Shown here piece after piece: positions 1-5,919 of a stretch of 6,882 nt of DNA. Both the position numbers and the translations under genes were made by a program. This DNA is from an uncultured Flavobacteriales bacterium (lineage in GTDB: Bacteria > Bacteroidota > Bacteroidia > Flavobacteriales > Crocinitomicaceae). The notes beneath the pieces are model-generated. The model saw only the letters and a list, made by a program, of their open reading frames with translations, was not told where the DNA came from and did not search any database. Position 1 is the first letter of the stretch, and the number at the start of each line of letters is the position of its first letter. The DNA is taken from contig CAMPIU010000165.1 of NCBI GenBank assembly GCA_946886545.1, positions 1 to 6,882 of the forward strand, given 5' to 3'.

Positions 1-29
1 CACTACTTCGTTCTTCGAACTTCGTAGTG
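1..29. repeat. Short inverted repeat with internal CTTCG direct repeats at window edge
   Basis: The first 29 bases begin with CACTAC and end with its reverse complement GTAGTG. Between them CTTCG occurs three times at 7-base steps, and the centre holds the palindrome TTCGAA. Only the outer six base pairs match exactly, so a long stem is not supported. It may be the end of a dispersed palindromic element that continues left of the window, but there is no second copy here to prove that. Confidence 0.35.
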
Positions 30-128
30 TAAACGTGGGGTATCTATACTGTATCCATGCTTTATACCGGGAGTAAAGTGGGAGTATTTATACCTCGTCT
101 ACCAGGTGGATGAAAAGCATCAATACAA

Positions 129-150
129 TGGACGCGAAGCTTCGTGTCCA
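129..150. repeat. 22-bp near-perfect palindrome upstream of the hypothetical gene
   Basis: The arms TGGACGCGAAG and CTTCGTGTCCA are inverted complements apart from one pair (G against T). There is no loop, and the centre is AAGCTT. A run of seven T follows at 157-163, so a terminator-like role on the + strand is possible, but the six-base gap and lack of a loop make it a poor intrinsic terminator. The off-pair next to CGA resembles that in the GC-rich repeats at 591-682. It ends 39 bases before the chosen GTG start at 189. Confidence 0.45.
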
Positions 151-188
151 TACAGATTTTTTTCGTAAATTACGGAAAAGGATTCGTC

Positions 189-950
189 GTGGCAAAGCAG
201 ATCGGACATCAAATCAAGGGGAGAATAGACGATTATTCGTTCTATCACGACCGGGTGCATGGCTATTTGGTTCGCCGGACCGGTGGTATTACTTCCAAAG
301 AATATAAAACAGATCAGCGGTATGCTGCTGCCCGGGATGCCAGTTCCGAGTTTGCCAATGTTTCAAAAACAGGCAAACTGATCCGTGAAGCTTTAAGTCC
401 TTTTATTCAGCAAGTAAAGGACGGTACGATGGTGAACCGGATGAATAAGGAACTGGTTGCGCTAAAACAACTGGACAATAAGAATCCTCGCGGAAAACGC
501 AGGCCTGAGATAATGCTGGCGGATATGGATGCAAACAAATGGTTCAGGATCTTCCAGTTTAATGCGGGGGTGAAAATATATGAATTGATGGGCACGAGCC
601 AGAGCCTCGCGCCAGCAAAGAACATGAGCCAGAGCCTCGCGCCAGCGGAGGAGATTGGCACGAGCCAGAGGCTCGCGCCAGCAATTGGCGGAAATTTTTG
701 CGTCCCTACGATAGATCCATCCAAATTTCCGGAAGGAGCTACACATGCGGGGCTGACAGAGGTGAGAACGGTGATTGATTTTGAGAAGGGATATTTTGAG
801 ACGAGTTCGTCACGGATGGGATTGGTTTCGAAAGCCGAAGTCTCCTACCGGCGGGAGAAACAAAAAGTTTTTTCCCACAGATGCGCAGATGAAGATGGCG
901 CTTACCAGTCGCCAGTTTTTTTTCAGAAAGAGTTGTCGTTACATATTTAA
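189..950 (+). CDS. Bacteroidota-type hypothetical protein, truncated and repeat-interrupted
   Basis: No function is known to me. From memory, the reading resembles a family of roughly 250-residue Bacteroidota hypothetical proteins. Family-like stretches are a start near VAKQ followed by KGRI, then FYHDRVHGYLVRR, an SSEFANVSKTGKLIREAL block, NRMNKELVALKQ with NPRGKR, and PEGATHAGLTEVRTVIDFE. I chose the GTG at 189 because it begins the family-like N terminus; a GTG at 144 would add 15 unrelated residues. A purine-rich AAAAGGA lies six bases before it. The product would be 253 residues. Residues 135-165 come from three inserted palindromic repeats. After about residue 210 the match fades, and two consecutive stops (TAA TAA) end the frame before the C-terminal block seen at 954-1085. 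There is no signal peptide or membrane segment. This is most likely a decaying gene; family assignment is moderate and expression doubtful. Confidence 0.55.
   Translation: MAKQIGHQIKGRIDDYSFYHDRVHGYLVRRTGGITSKEYKTDQRYAAARDASSEFANVSKTGKLIREALSPFIQQVKDGTMVNRMNKELVALKQLDNKNPRGKRRPEIMLADMDANKWFRIFQFNAGVKIYELMGTSQSLAPAKNMSQSLAPAEEIGTSQRLAPAIGGNFCVPTIDPSKFPEGATHAGLTEVRTVIDFEKGYFETSSSRMGLVSKAEVSYRREKQKVFSHRCADEDGAYQSPVFFQKELSLHI
591..682. repeat. Three in-frame copies of a GC-rich palindromic repeat
   Basis: Units lie at 591-616, 621-646 and 657-682, at steps of 30 and 36 bases, both multiples of three. The third is the best dyad: arms GGCACGAGCC and GGCTCGCGCC around AGA, with one off-pair. Units 1 and 2 carry GCCTCGC where unit 3 has GGCTCGC, which weakens the stem; unit 2 starts AACATGAGCC instead of GGCACGAGCC. 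Each unit starts on a codon boundary and reads GTSQ(S/R)LAPA or NMSQSLAPA in the host protein. Size, GC content and dyad form resemble REP-type intergenic repeats, which in some bacteria are mobilised by RAYT transposases. No such transposase is in the window, so mobility is inference. Confidence 0.75.
841..858. repeat. Imperfect dyad where family similarity is lost
   Basis: TCTCC at 841-845 pairs with GGAGA at 854-858, with a T-G wobble inside and a loop containing CCGG. It sits where the resemblance of the host protein to its family fades, and is followed by low-complexity sequence (T runs and a GCGCAGATGAAGATGGCG stretch). It could mark another inserted element or replaced segment, but is short enough to be chance. 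Confidence 0.3.
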
Positions 951-953
951 TAA

Positions 954-1085
954 TCTGATTATATTTCCTCTTTTTCATTTACAGAGATCGTTTGTCTGCT
1001 AGTGCTTTTTTTCAGGGAAGAGAATGGCAGGCTGATTCAATTGGAGGGAAGAGTGCATTCGATGGGGATTATCGGGATTCGTGAA
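954..1085 (+). pseudogene. C-terminal remnant of the hypothetical gene at 189-950
   Basis: After the two stops at 948-953 the same reading frame stays open. At about 990-1079 it gives a hydrophobic strand followed by LVLFFREENGRLIQL and an ending like SMGIIGI. This matches the C terminus I recall for the family: a hydrophobic strand, then F-x-Q/R-E-x-NG, then a short beta-like end. Its distance from the last family-like upstream segment (about 60 codons) is close to what the family would have, so the intervening piece looks mutated or replaced, not merely enlarged. The family-like part ends near 1080, and the frame then runs on without meaning to 1229; a TGA one frame over at 1081-1083 may be the original stop, displaced by an indel. 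It is not expected to be translated separately. Confidence 0.45.
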
Positions 1086-1459
1086 TTGAGGGTTAGTGAT
1101 TTCAAATTGGAGATTGCTAAAGGAATATTACAGATTGGCAAGGGTGGGATAAACAGGAAGCACAGAAAGCTAAAGCATAATATAAGGTTATCAGGTATTC
1201 CTAATTTATCTCCTATGGGTAAACGATAACGTGAAATAGAACCAAGGGGTAGATAAGCAGTTAATTTATCAAGAGTGAGGATTGACAAATACAATTCATC
1301 CATCTATTTGCACCGTCATTTCCCCGCAATAGCTTCCCTATTTACTCAGGGTACTTTTGTGACATTCTTTTATTTCCCGGGAAAAGATCGTTTTCACAAG
1401 CACACTGAATAATCTATCATCTTATTCCGTACATTCGGATCATTATAAATGAAGATTAC
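1086..1459. other. Region without a recognisable gene, upstream of the DUF1275 gene
   Basis: About 370 bases show no credible coding signal; short open frames on both strands are compositionally biased and match nothing I recognise. Visible details are a perfect 12-bp palindrome TTTCCCGGGAAA at 1373-1384, a -7-like TACTTTTG at 1352-1359 (matching TAnnTTTG, but with no TTTG at a proper distance upstream), and a one-mismatch TACATTCG at 1430-1437 ending 22 bases before the next ATG. Either could serve the downstream membrane protein gene; neither is convincing. Confidence 0.4.
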
Positions 1460-2182
1460 ATGTTTATTCACCAGGGTAAAAAAAGGACGGCAAAACACAA
1501 CCTGCAAATTGCATCCCTGCTGTCTTTTGTTGCCGGAATTGTCAATGTAGCCGGTTTTTTAGCCGTTGCAAAATTGACTACCAATGTGACCGGGCATTTT
1601 GCTTTTTTTGTGGATGAAGTTTTCAAATTGAAATTTTGGGAAGGTTTCATTTACTTTTTATACATCTTCTTCTTTTTCCTTGGGTCCTTTTCTTCCAGTT
1701 TCCTGGTAGAGGTTCTTTCCAGGAAAAATGAAAACTATGTCTACATTGTTCCCACATCGATCGAGTGCCTGATCCTGGCAATTATTGCTGTATTAGGCGG
1801 GAATTTAATGATTGAAAATCCGGATCTGATCGCCTTTAGTCTACTTTTTGCAATGGGTTTACAAAATTCCCTTGTCACCAGGATCTCCAATTCAACTGTT
1901 AGGACAACACATCTTACGGGTCTTTTTACCGATTTAGGAATAGAACTCTCTCAATTGTTCTTTTACAGGGAAGATGAAACAAGAAAAAAATTGATTGCTT
2001 CGGTCAAACTGCGCCTAACGATCATCAGTTTCTTTTTTATTGGCGGGATCGTTGGCGGGATCTTTTATTCACAAATTGGTCTGCATGTTTTGCTGATTGG
2101 CTCAGTTTCATTGATCTTCGGAATCATCTATGACAACATCAAACTGAAGATCAAATTACTCCGGAAGAAATACCGTCATTAA
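1460..2182 (+). CDS. DUF1275 (YoaK-type) integral membrane protein
   Basis: This is a 240-residue polytopic inner-membrane protein with about six hydrophobic segments, roughly residues 17-37, 62-83, 93-113, 122-140, 186-205 and 207-226. Family hallmarks are visible in order: an AGIVNVAGF segment (25-33) followed by TTNVTGH (40-46), GLQNSL (133-138), and TTHLTGLFTDLG (149-160). These match the conserved N/M-TG, G-x-QN and TxxTG motifs of DUF1275/UPF0700, whose function is not established; transport of a small solute is often supposed but unproven. The length is typical and the frame intact. The ATG at 1460 precedes a basic leader that fits an inside N terminus; a nearby ATG at 1449 is in another frame. 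It is transcribed convergently with the asparaginase gene, with 18 bases between the stops and no clear terminator. The family call is firm; the role is unknown. Confidence 0.87.
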   Translation: MFIHQGKKRTAKHNLQIASLLSFVAGIVNVAGFLAVAKLTTNVTGHFAFFVDEVFKLKFWEGFIYFLYIFFFFLGSFSSSFLVEVLSRKNENYVYIVPTSIECLILAIIAVLGGNLMIENPDLIAFSLLFAMGLQNSLVTRISNSTVRTTHLTGLFTDLGIELSQLFFYREDETRKKLIASVKLRLTIISFFFIGGIVGGIFYSQIGLHVLLIGSVSLIFGIIYDNIKLKIKLLRKKYRH

Positions 2183-2200
2183 AAGAATCTGGTAGATTGA

Positions 2201-3229
2201 TCAGAACGTCACTTCACCACATACAGACTGCTTCAAAATAGCTTTTACAGCTTCCGCATTTCCGGCACTTTTACCCAAAGCATACATAGTTTTCGTTACT
2301 GCAGCTTCCGTTGTGAGATCAAAGCCTGACAACACGCCGTTTTTTTCGAAGAAGGAACTGGTTTCGTATTTTCCCTGCTCCACTCTTCCCGTTGAACATT
2401 GCGTTATGTTCAGAACGATTCCTCCGGCTTGAAGGTAATTCAGTAACAAGGAATGAAATTGCTTATCAGATGGAGCATTCCCGGAACCGTAGGTTTCCAG
2501 TATAAGAGCTTTGGTTTTTTTGATGTCGAAAAGGGATTCATAAATTCCCCAATTGATCCCGGGAAAGAATTTGATCAAGGCTATGGAAGGGTCAAATGCG
2601 GTGAACAATTCCAATTCTTTTGATGTTTCGACCGTTTCCCCTGTATAATCAATGTGTACTCCGGCAACAGCCAAGGGGCGCAGGTTGGGTGAACGGAAAG
2701 CTTCAAAAGAAGAGGCAGATACTTTAGAGGTGCGATTTCCCCGATATAAAGAATATTCAAAATAGATAGCTACTTCCCGGATCCGAGGAGTTCCGTTTTC
2801 GCTTTTCGCTGCGGCAATTTCAATCGCCGTAACCAAATTCTCTTTTCCATCGGTTCGAATAGTTCCGATCGGTAGTTGAGACCCGGTGAAAATGACCGGC
2901 TTCGTCAATCCCTGGAGCATAAAACTCAAGGCTGAAGCTGAAAATGCCATCGTATCTGAGCCGTGTAAGATCACAAATCCATCAAACTCGGTGTATTTGT
3001 TGTAAACCAACTCTGCCATTTCTTTCCACCAAAGCGGGTTCATCTCGGAAGAATCGATCGGATGCGGAAAAGCATGGGTAGTCAGCTGTACGTTCAAACG
3101 CGCCAACTCAGGAATGTGTTTATATACATCACCAAAGTCAAAGGCGGTCAGCGAACCGGTTAAGGGATCATTCACCATTCCGATGGTTCCACCTGTGTAA
3201 ATTACCAATACGTGCGGCCTTGTATTCAT
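2201..3229 (-). CDS. ansA: Type I (cytoplasmic) L-asparaginase
   Basis: The enzyme hydrolyses L-asparagine to aspartate and ammonia. The 342-residue protein has all asparaginase/glutaminase-family landmarks: YTGGTIG at 11-17 with the nucleophile Thr15, HGSDTMAF at 89-96 carrying the second-site Thr93-Asp92 pair, FTGSQLP at 114-120, RGNRTSK at 163-169 with Lys169 completing the Thr-Asp-Lys triad, and LETYGSGNAP at 244-253 near the start of the C-terminal domain. The absence of a signal peptide and the HGSDTMAF/LETYGSGN forms indicate the cytoplasmic type I enzyme, not the periplasmic type II drug-like one. The length is normal and the frame intact. The ATG at 3229 directly precedes the first beta strand. 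It lies 71 bases downstream of the transglutaminase-like gene on the same strand, so it may be co-transcribed, though a possible own promoter lies in the gap. In many Bacteroidota, from memory, tatD is its immediate upstream neighbour. Confidence 0.96.
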   Translation of the reverse strand: MNTRPHVLVIYTGGTIGMVNDPLTGSLTAFDFGDVYKHIPELARLNVQLTTHAFPHPIDSSEMNPLWWKEMAELVYNKYTEFDGFVILHGSDTMAFSASALSFMLQGLTKPVIFTGSQLPIGTIRTDGKENLVTAIEIAAAKSENGTPRIREVAIYFEYSLYRGNRTSKVSASSFEAFRSPNLRPLAVAGVHIDYTGETVETSKELELFTAFDPSIALIKFFPGINWGIYESLFDIKKTKALILETYGSGNAPSDKQFHSLLLNYLQAGGIVLNITQCSTGRVEQGKYETSSFFEKNGVLSGFDLTTEAAVTKTMYALGKSAGNAEAVKAILKQSVCGEVTF

Positions 3230-3248
3230 GTTCTTCTCTTGAGTGCGA

Positions 3249-3278
3249 CAAAGTTCACTGAAAATACCGAAAAAGCAA
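3249..3278 (-). promoter_or_regulatory. Possible Bacteroidota-type promoter of ansA
   Basis: Read on the minus strand, a TTG (3276-3278) is followed after 19 bases by GAACTTTG (3249-3256). The Bacteroidota consensus is TTTG, 17-23 bases, TAnnTTTG; here the -7 box has one mismatch. It ends 19 bases before the ATG at 3229. The motif is short and AT-rich, so chance cannot be excluded. Confidence 0.3.
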
Positions 3279-3300
3279 GTTTCAAGGAAGAAGTTTATTA

Positions 3301-4458
3301 CTAAGGATTACTATTAGCTCGTGCTGGTGCTTTCCAGAAGGTACTCGGATTGTTGGTTACATAATTAGTCATAGTGGAATTAAAATCTTTGTTGACATAT
3401 TCTGACTTCTGTGGAGTTTGATTGATTCCATCCAAAGGCAGTAATTGAATGTAAGTCGTATTCTTCCCAGGCAGTTTTGTTTCGTAATCGTATTCACTTG
3501 AAACCGGGCATTCGAGACGATACAGGTTCTTTGCCATGTAATTATGGATGTAATCCTCAAGCCACACGAACTGTTCATTATTCCAATTCGCATCCGGGTT
3601 CACAATGAGAGTCCGACCATCAATAAGCCGCTGTCTCACTTCTTCGATACCTAAGAGCATTCCCTTTTCATCCATTACATATGCGTTATTGGTTGGATCC
3701 ATATAAACCCATTTTCCCAGCCATTCCGAATAAACCATATTGACCACATGACAATCGTCAAACTCCAATTCTTTCGGCATACAGGTAACGTAGCGTGATT
3801 TGAAGCCCATTGCCAGATAGCATTCATTCAGTGAAATAGCCAATCCGCGACAATTCAGCCCCCGTGAGCCGTCACTACAAACGGTGATCAGATCATCCGC
3901 ATTTTTATTTTCAGGATTCCCATGCTGACCATCGTGTCTCACCAGGTTGTGGATCCAATGCATCAGGTTGATTATCTGATTAAACTCGCCTGCATCGCCC
4001 GCAATGGAATCGAGGTTATATTTTTTTCGCAGTGCCTGCAAATGTGAATCACTCGAATCCTGGTAAATGAACTCCGGAACCGTTCTCAGATCGGAAGTAT
4101 TGTATTTCGCTGCTTTCTTCAACTTCCCGATATAATCCGGAGTTTCGACATACCGAACACGGGTCCAGCACGTGTCTTTATGTTGGTAGATTACCAGGAA
4201 ATCACGAACAGGGTGTTTTTTGTCCACCCTAATATAAATGGAATCAACATCCGTGATAAATTGAATTTTTTCATCCCAGACTACAGTACTGTCCGGTTTT
4301 AGATCCGGTGCAATGCTCCATGTGTGTTTGGTAAAGGCAGCATCACTCGGAAACTTCATTGGAAATGATTTGATATTTGTATGAAGTACCTGTAGTTTTT
4401 TTTGAGCAAAGACAGATCCCGATAAAAGAAGGAGAGTGATCAGTAAGATAGAACGCAT
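3301..4458 (-). CDS. Exported transglutaminase-like (papain-fold) protein
   Basis: This is a secreted or periplasmic protein of the transglutaminase-like superfamily; in bacteria these are often proteases or amidases, and the substrate is unknown. From the ATG at 4458 it has 385 residues and begins with a clear Sec signal peptide (MRSILLITLLLLSGSVFAQ), cleavage expected after VFA; no lipobox cysteine is present. The catalytic core lies around residues 160-265: LNCRGLAISLNECYLAMGF with nucleophile Cys203, DCHVVNMVYSE with His237, and WVYMDPTNN with Asp254, giving the Cys-His-Asp triad. Residues about 20-140 look like a beta-rich N-terminal region, and the last 100 residues match nothing I know. 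I rejected the in-frame ATG at 4509 because it would place 17 residues before the signal peptide and because a good -7 box lies between the two starts. Its gene is divergent from hipBA and upstream of ansA. The fold is well supported; the function is open. Confidence 0.85.
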   Translation of the reverse strand: MRSILLITLLLLSGSVFAQKKLQVLHTNIKSFPMKFPSDAAFTKHTWSIAPDLKPDSTVVWDEKIQFITDVDSIYIRVDKKHPVRDFLVIYQHKDTCWTRVRYVETPDYIGKLKKAAKYNTSDLRTVPEFIYQDSSDSHLQALRKKYNLDSIAGDAGEFNQIINLMHWIHNLVRHDGQHGNPENKNADDLITVCSDGSRGLNCRGLAISLNECYLAMGFKSRYVTCMPKELEFDDCHVVNMVYSEWLGKWVYMDPTNNAYVMDEKGMLLGIEEVRQRLIDGRTLIVNPDANWNNEQFVWLEDYIHNYMAKNLYRLECPVSSEYDYETKLPGKNTTYIQLLPLDGINQTPQKSEYVNKDFNSTMTNYVTNNPSTFWKAPARANSNP

Positions 4459-4475
4459 TGATTTGGGTTTTAAAC

Positions 4476-4483
4476 CAAAGCTA
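4476..4483 (-). promoter_or_regulatory. -7 box for the transglutaminase-like gene
   Basis: On the minus strand this reads TAGCTTTG, an exact match to the Bacteroidota -7 consensus TAnnTTTG, ending 17 bases before the ATG at 4458. The upstream element is weak: the nearest candidate, TTAG at 4500-4503, has one mismatch to TTTG and a 16-base spacing. The box supports the start at 4458 over 4509. Confidence 0.45.
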
Positions 4484-4548
4484 TAAATTATTTTGTGTTC
4501 TAAACGCATTTGGTAAGAAATTGTTTTTTAGAAGGCAAAACATTATTT

Positions 4549-4568
4549 TTTGATATTATAATATCAAA
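4549..4568. promoter_or_regulatory. Operator 1 of hipBA (perfect 20-bp palindrome)
   Basis: TTTGATATTATAATATCAAA is a perfect palindrome. Its core recurs in the dyad at 4591-4608, with centres 41 bases apart, about four helical turns, so two bound dimers would lie on the same DNA face. Pairs of such dyads before a hipB gene are the expected target of HipB autorepression, here inferred from position. It also lies within 100 bases of the divergent transglutaminase-like gene. Confidence 0.75.
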
Positions 4569-4585
4569 CACACCCTTTTTTTAGC

Positions 4586-4593
4586 TATATTTG
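4586..4593 (+). promoter_or_regulatory. -7 box of the hipBA promoter
   Basis: TATATTTG is an exact match to TAnnTTTG. Its last four bases run into operator 2 (three of them in the 18-bp dyad), so HipB bound there should block RNA polymerase. It ends 19 bases before the GTG at 4613. No good TTTG is seen 17-23 bases upstream. Confidence 0.5.
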
Positions 4594-4608
4594 ACATTAT
4601 AATATCAA
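4591..4608. promoter_or_regulatory. Operator 2 of hipBA (18-bp palindrome, one mismatch)
   Basis: TTGACATTATAATATCAA is the second copy of the operator core, differing from operator 1 in one base (C for T at 4595), which breaks one pair of the dyad. It overlaps the -7 box and ends four bases before the GTG start of hipB. This is the arrangement expected for autorepression, and the weaker symmetry suggests lower affinity than operator 1. Confidence 0.7.
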
Positions 4609-4612
4609 TTTA

Positions 4613-4882
4613 GTGTACGGAATAGAAAAAACTCCCAAACAAGTGATGCTCCAACTTGGTGAGCGAGTCAGACAACTGCGTAAAGCACAAAAAATGAGCA
4701 GACAGGACTTAGCTGATCGTTCAGGAGTTCCTTCCCCTACTTTGCGAAAGTTTGAACAGACAGGAATTATTTCACTGGAAAGTTTATTGAAACTGGTGCA
4801 AATTTTCGGACGATTGGAGGAATTTGAAAAACTGCTTCAGCCGAACGATTTGGAAAGCAAACGTTATTTATTTGACGATTAA
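4613..4882 (+). CDS. hipB: HipB-like antitoxin, XRE-family DNA-binding protein
   Basis: This is an 89-residue antitoxin and transcriptional repressor, expected to bind and restrain the HipA kinase and to repress its own operon through the dyads just upstream. A single helix-turn-helix of the XRE/Cro type spans about residues 15-70: LGERVRQLRKAQKMSRQDLADRSG, then VPSPTLRKFEQTGIISLESLLKL with the recognition helix near 38-48. The last 18 residues form a short polar tail. The start is uncertain. GTG at 4613 gives the listed protein and sits 19 bases from the -7 box; ATG at 4646 would drop 11 residues and still keep the whole domain. Its TAA shares one base with the ATG of hipA (TAATG), which points to translational coupling. 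The intact antitoxin beside a damaged toxin gene may by now act only as a regulator. Confidence 0.87.
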   Translation: MYGIEKTPKQVMLQLGERVRQLRKAQKMSRQDLADRSGVPSPTLRKFEQTGIISLESLLKLVQIFGRLEEFEKLLQPNDLESKRYLFDD

Positions 4883-5919
4883 TGGAAAACAAGAAAAAAT
4901 TAGAGGTGTATATCCGGTTTTCAAAGGAAGACATTCCTGTTGGTCAACTTGTTCAGGACGGGAAAGCTGTCTTGTTCAAGTATCATTCGAGTTATCTGAC
5001 AAAGGGATTTAATATTTCTCCAAAAAAAATTCATTTTGACGAATCTATTCAAACAACCTCTTTTTCTCCGTTTCAGGGGCTTTTTGGTGTTTTTGCAGAT
5101 TCCCTTCCAGACGCTTGGGGAAACTTGCTCCTCCGTCGGTGGTTGAGTTCGAAACAGTTACTTCCTTCACAATTGAATTCGCTGGACCGTCTTTCATTAG
5201 TCGGTGAAAACGGACCGGGAGCCTTGATATATAAACCTTGTGAAGAGGGACAACGCTCGAATGATTTTGTTGATTTAGATAGTCTGAATCATCAAGTAGA
5301 AGAAATTATCAGTGGAGAAAGTGAAGAGATCATCGATGAATTGTTTCAAAAAGGGGGAAGTCCCGGAGGTGCCAGACCAAAAATCTATGCAGGTTTTAAC
5401 TCAGACACCCACGAGTTGATTTATGGAAGCAACGAACTTCCGGACGGATTTAGCCACTGGATGGTGAAATTTGCAGCAACGGTAGACTCGCCTGATATCA
5501 CACATTCCGAAATGGCATATTATAAAATGGCCATCGCTGCTGGAATACAAATGTCCGAATCCAAATTACTTGCCGGAAAATCGGGAAAAAAATACTTTGC
5601 AACGAAACGTTTTGACAGGCACCAGAACAATCGGTTACATTTAATCTCTGCCGCAGGAATGTTTCATGACGATTACGAGCACAGTCAATTGGATTATGGG
5701 ACACTGATTCATGAAACAAATTGGCTCATCAATGACTACCGGGCAATCGAGCAACAATTCCGAAGAGCTGTTTTCAATGTTTTTGCCCACAACCGCGACG
5801 ATCATTCCAAAAACTTTGCTTTCCTGATGGATGAAAAAGGACACTGGTCATTAGCTCCGGCGTTTGATCTCACCTTTTCTTCTTCTTCTCAGGGAATGCA
5901 CAGTACAACTTGTGCATGA
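4882..5919 (+). CDS. hipA: HipA-like serine/threonine kinase toxin, cut by a premature TGA
   Basis: HipA toxins phosphorylate a cytoplasmic target (glutamyl-tRNA synthetase in E. coli HipA), halting translation until restrained by HipB. The 345-residue reading has the N-terminal Couple_hipA-type domain (about 8-118, with GLFGVFADSLPDAWG), then the HipA_C kinase domain. That domain shows the glycine-rich GGSPGGARPK at 158-167 with the ATP-contacting Lys167, TKRFDR at 241-246, the catalytic HNRDDHSKNF at 303-312 (Asp306 and Asn311), and the metal-binding Asp329 in APAFDLTFS. The stop at 5917-5919 falls in HSTTCA-stop-NCVNPG, where relatives have a form like HSTTVAGEGKNP, so TGA occupies a glycine (GGA) position. 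The next 63 codons remain open in the same frame to TAG at 6109-6111; the intact length would be 409, normal for the family. All catalytic residues lie before the stop, but the lost C-terminal helices probably matter for folding. A nonsense mutant or a sequence error are both possible. Confidence 0.88.
   Translation: MENKKKLEVYIRFSKEDIPVGQLVQDGKAVLFKYHSSYLTKGFNISPKKIHFDESIQTTSFSPFQGLFGVFADSLPDAWGNLLLRRWLSSKQLLPSQLNSLDRLSLVGENGPGALIYKPCEEGQRSNDFVDLDSLNHQVEEIISGESEEIIDELFQKGGSPGGARPKIYAGFNSDTHELIYGSNELPDGFSHWMVKFAATVDSPDITHSEMAYYKMAIAAGIQMSESKLLAGKSGKKYFATKRFDRHQNNRLHLISAAGMFHDDYEHSQLDYGTLIHETNWLINDYRAIEQQFRRAVFNVFAHNRDDHSKNFAFLMDEKGHWSLAPAFDLTFSSSSQGMHSTTCA

Noticed and set aside
130..163. Intrinsic terminator formed by the palindrome and T run
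   Set aside because: The stem has no loop and is separated from the T run by several bases; no upstream gene is visible to be terminated.
591..682. Three spaced repeats as a tiny CRISPR array
   Set aside because: The gaps between units are only 4 and 10 bases, the units lie within an open frame, and there are no cas genes; the dyad form fits REP-like elements better.
407..746. Minus-strand open frames across the palindromic repeats
   Set aside because: They arise because GC-rich palindromes have few stops on either strand; the plus frame carries the family-like sequence on both sides.
1037..1303. Minus-strand 88-residue open frame
   Set aside because: It is an Ile/Leu/Pro-rich translation with no motif, and it overlaps the C-terminal remnant read on the plus strand.
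2201..4458. Asparaginase plus transglutaminase as a joint amide-metabolism system
   Set aside because: One is cytoplasmic and the other exported, the transglutaminase-like fold here has no known amide substrate, and proximity alone does not show a shared pathway.
4459..4509. Upstream ATG (4509) as the start of the transglutaminase-like protein
   Set aside because: It would put 17 residues ahead of a normal signal peptide, and the best -7 box lies inside this segment.
5917..5919. TGA read as glycine (alternative code) or selenocysteine
   Set aside because: ansA ends at TGA and the other intact genes have no in-frame TGA, so the standard code holds; no selenocysteine element or context was recognised.
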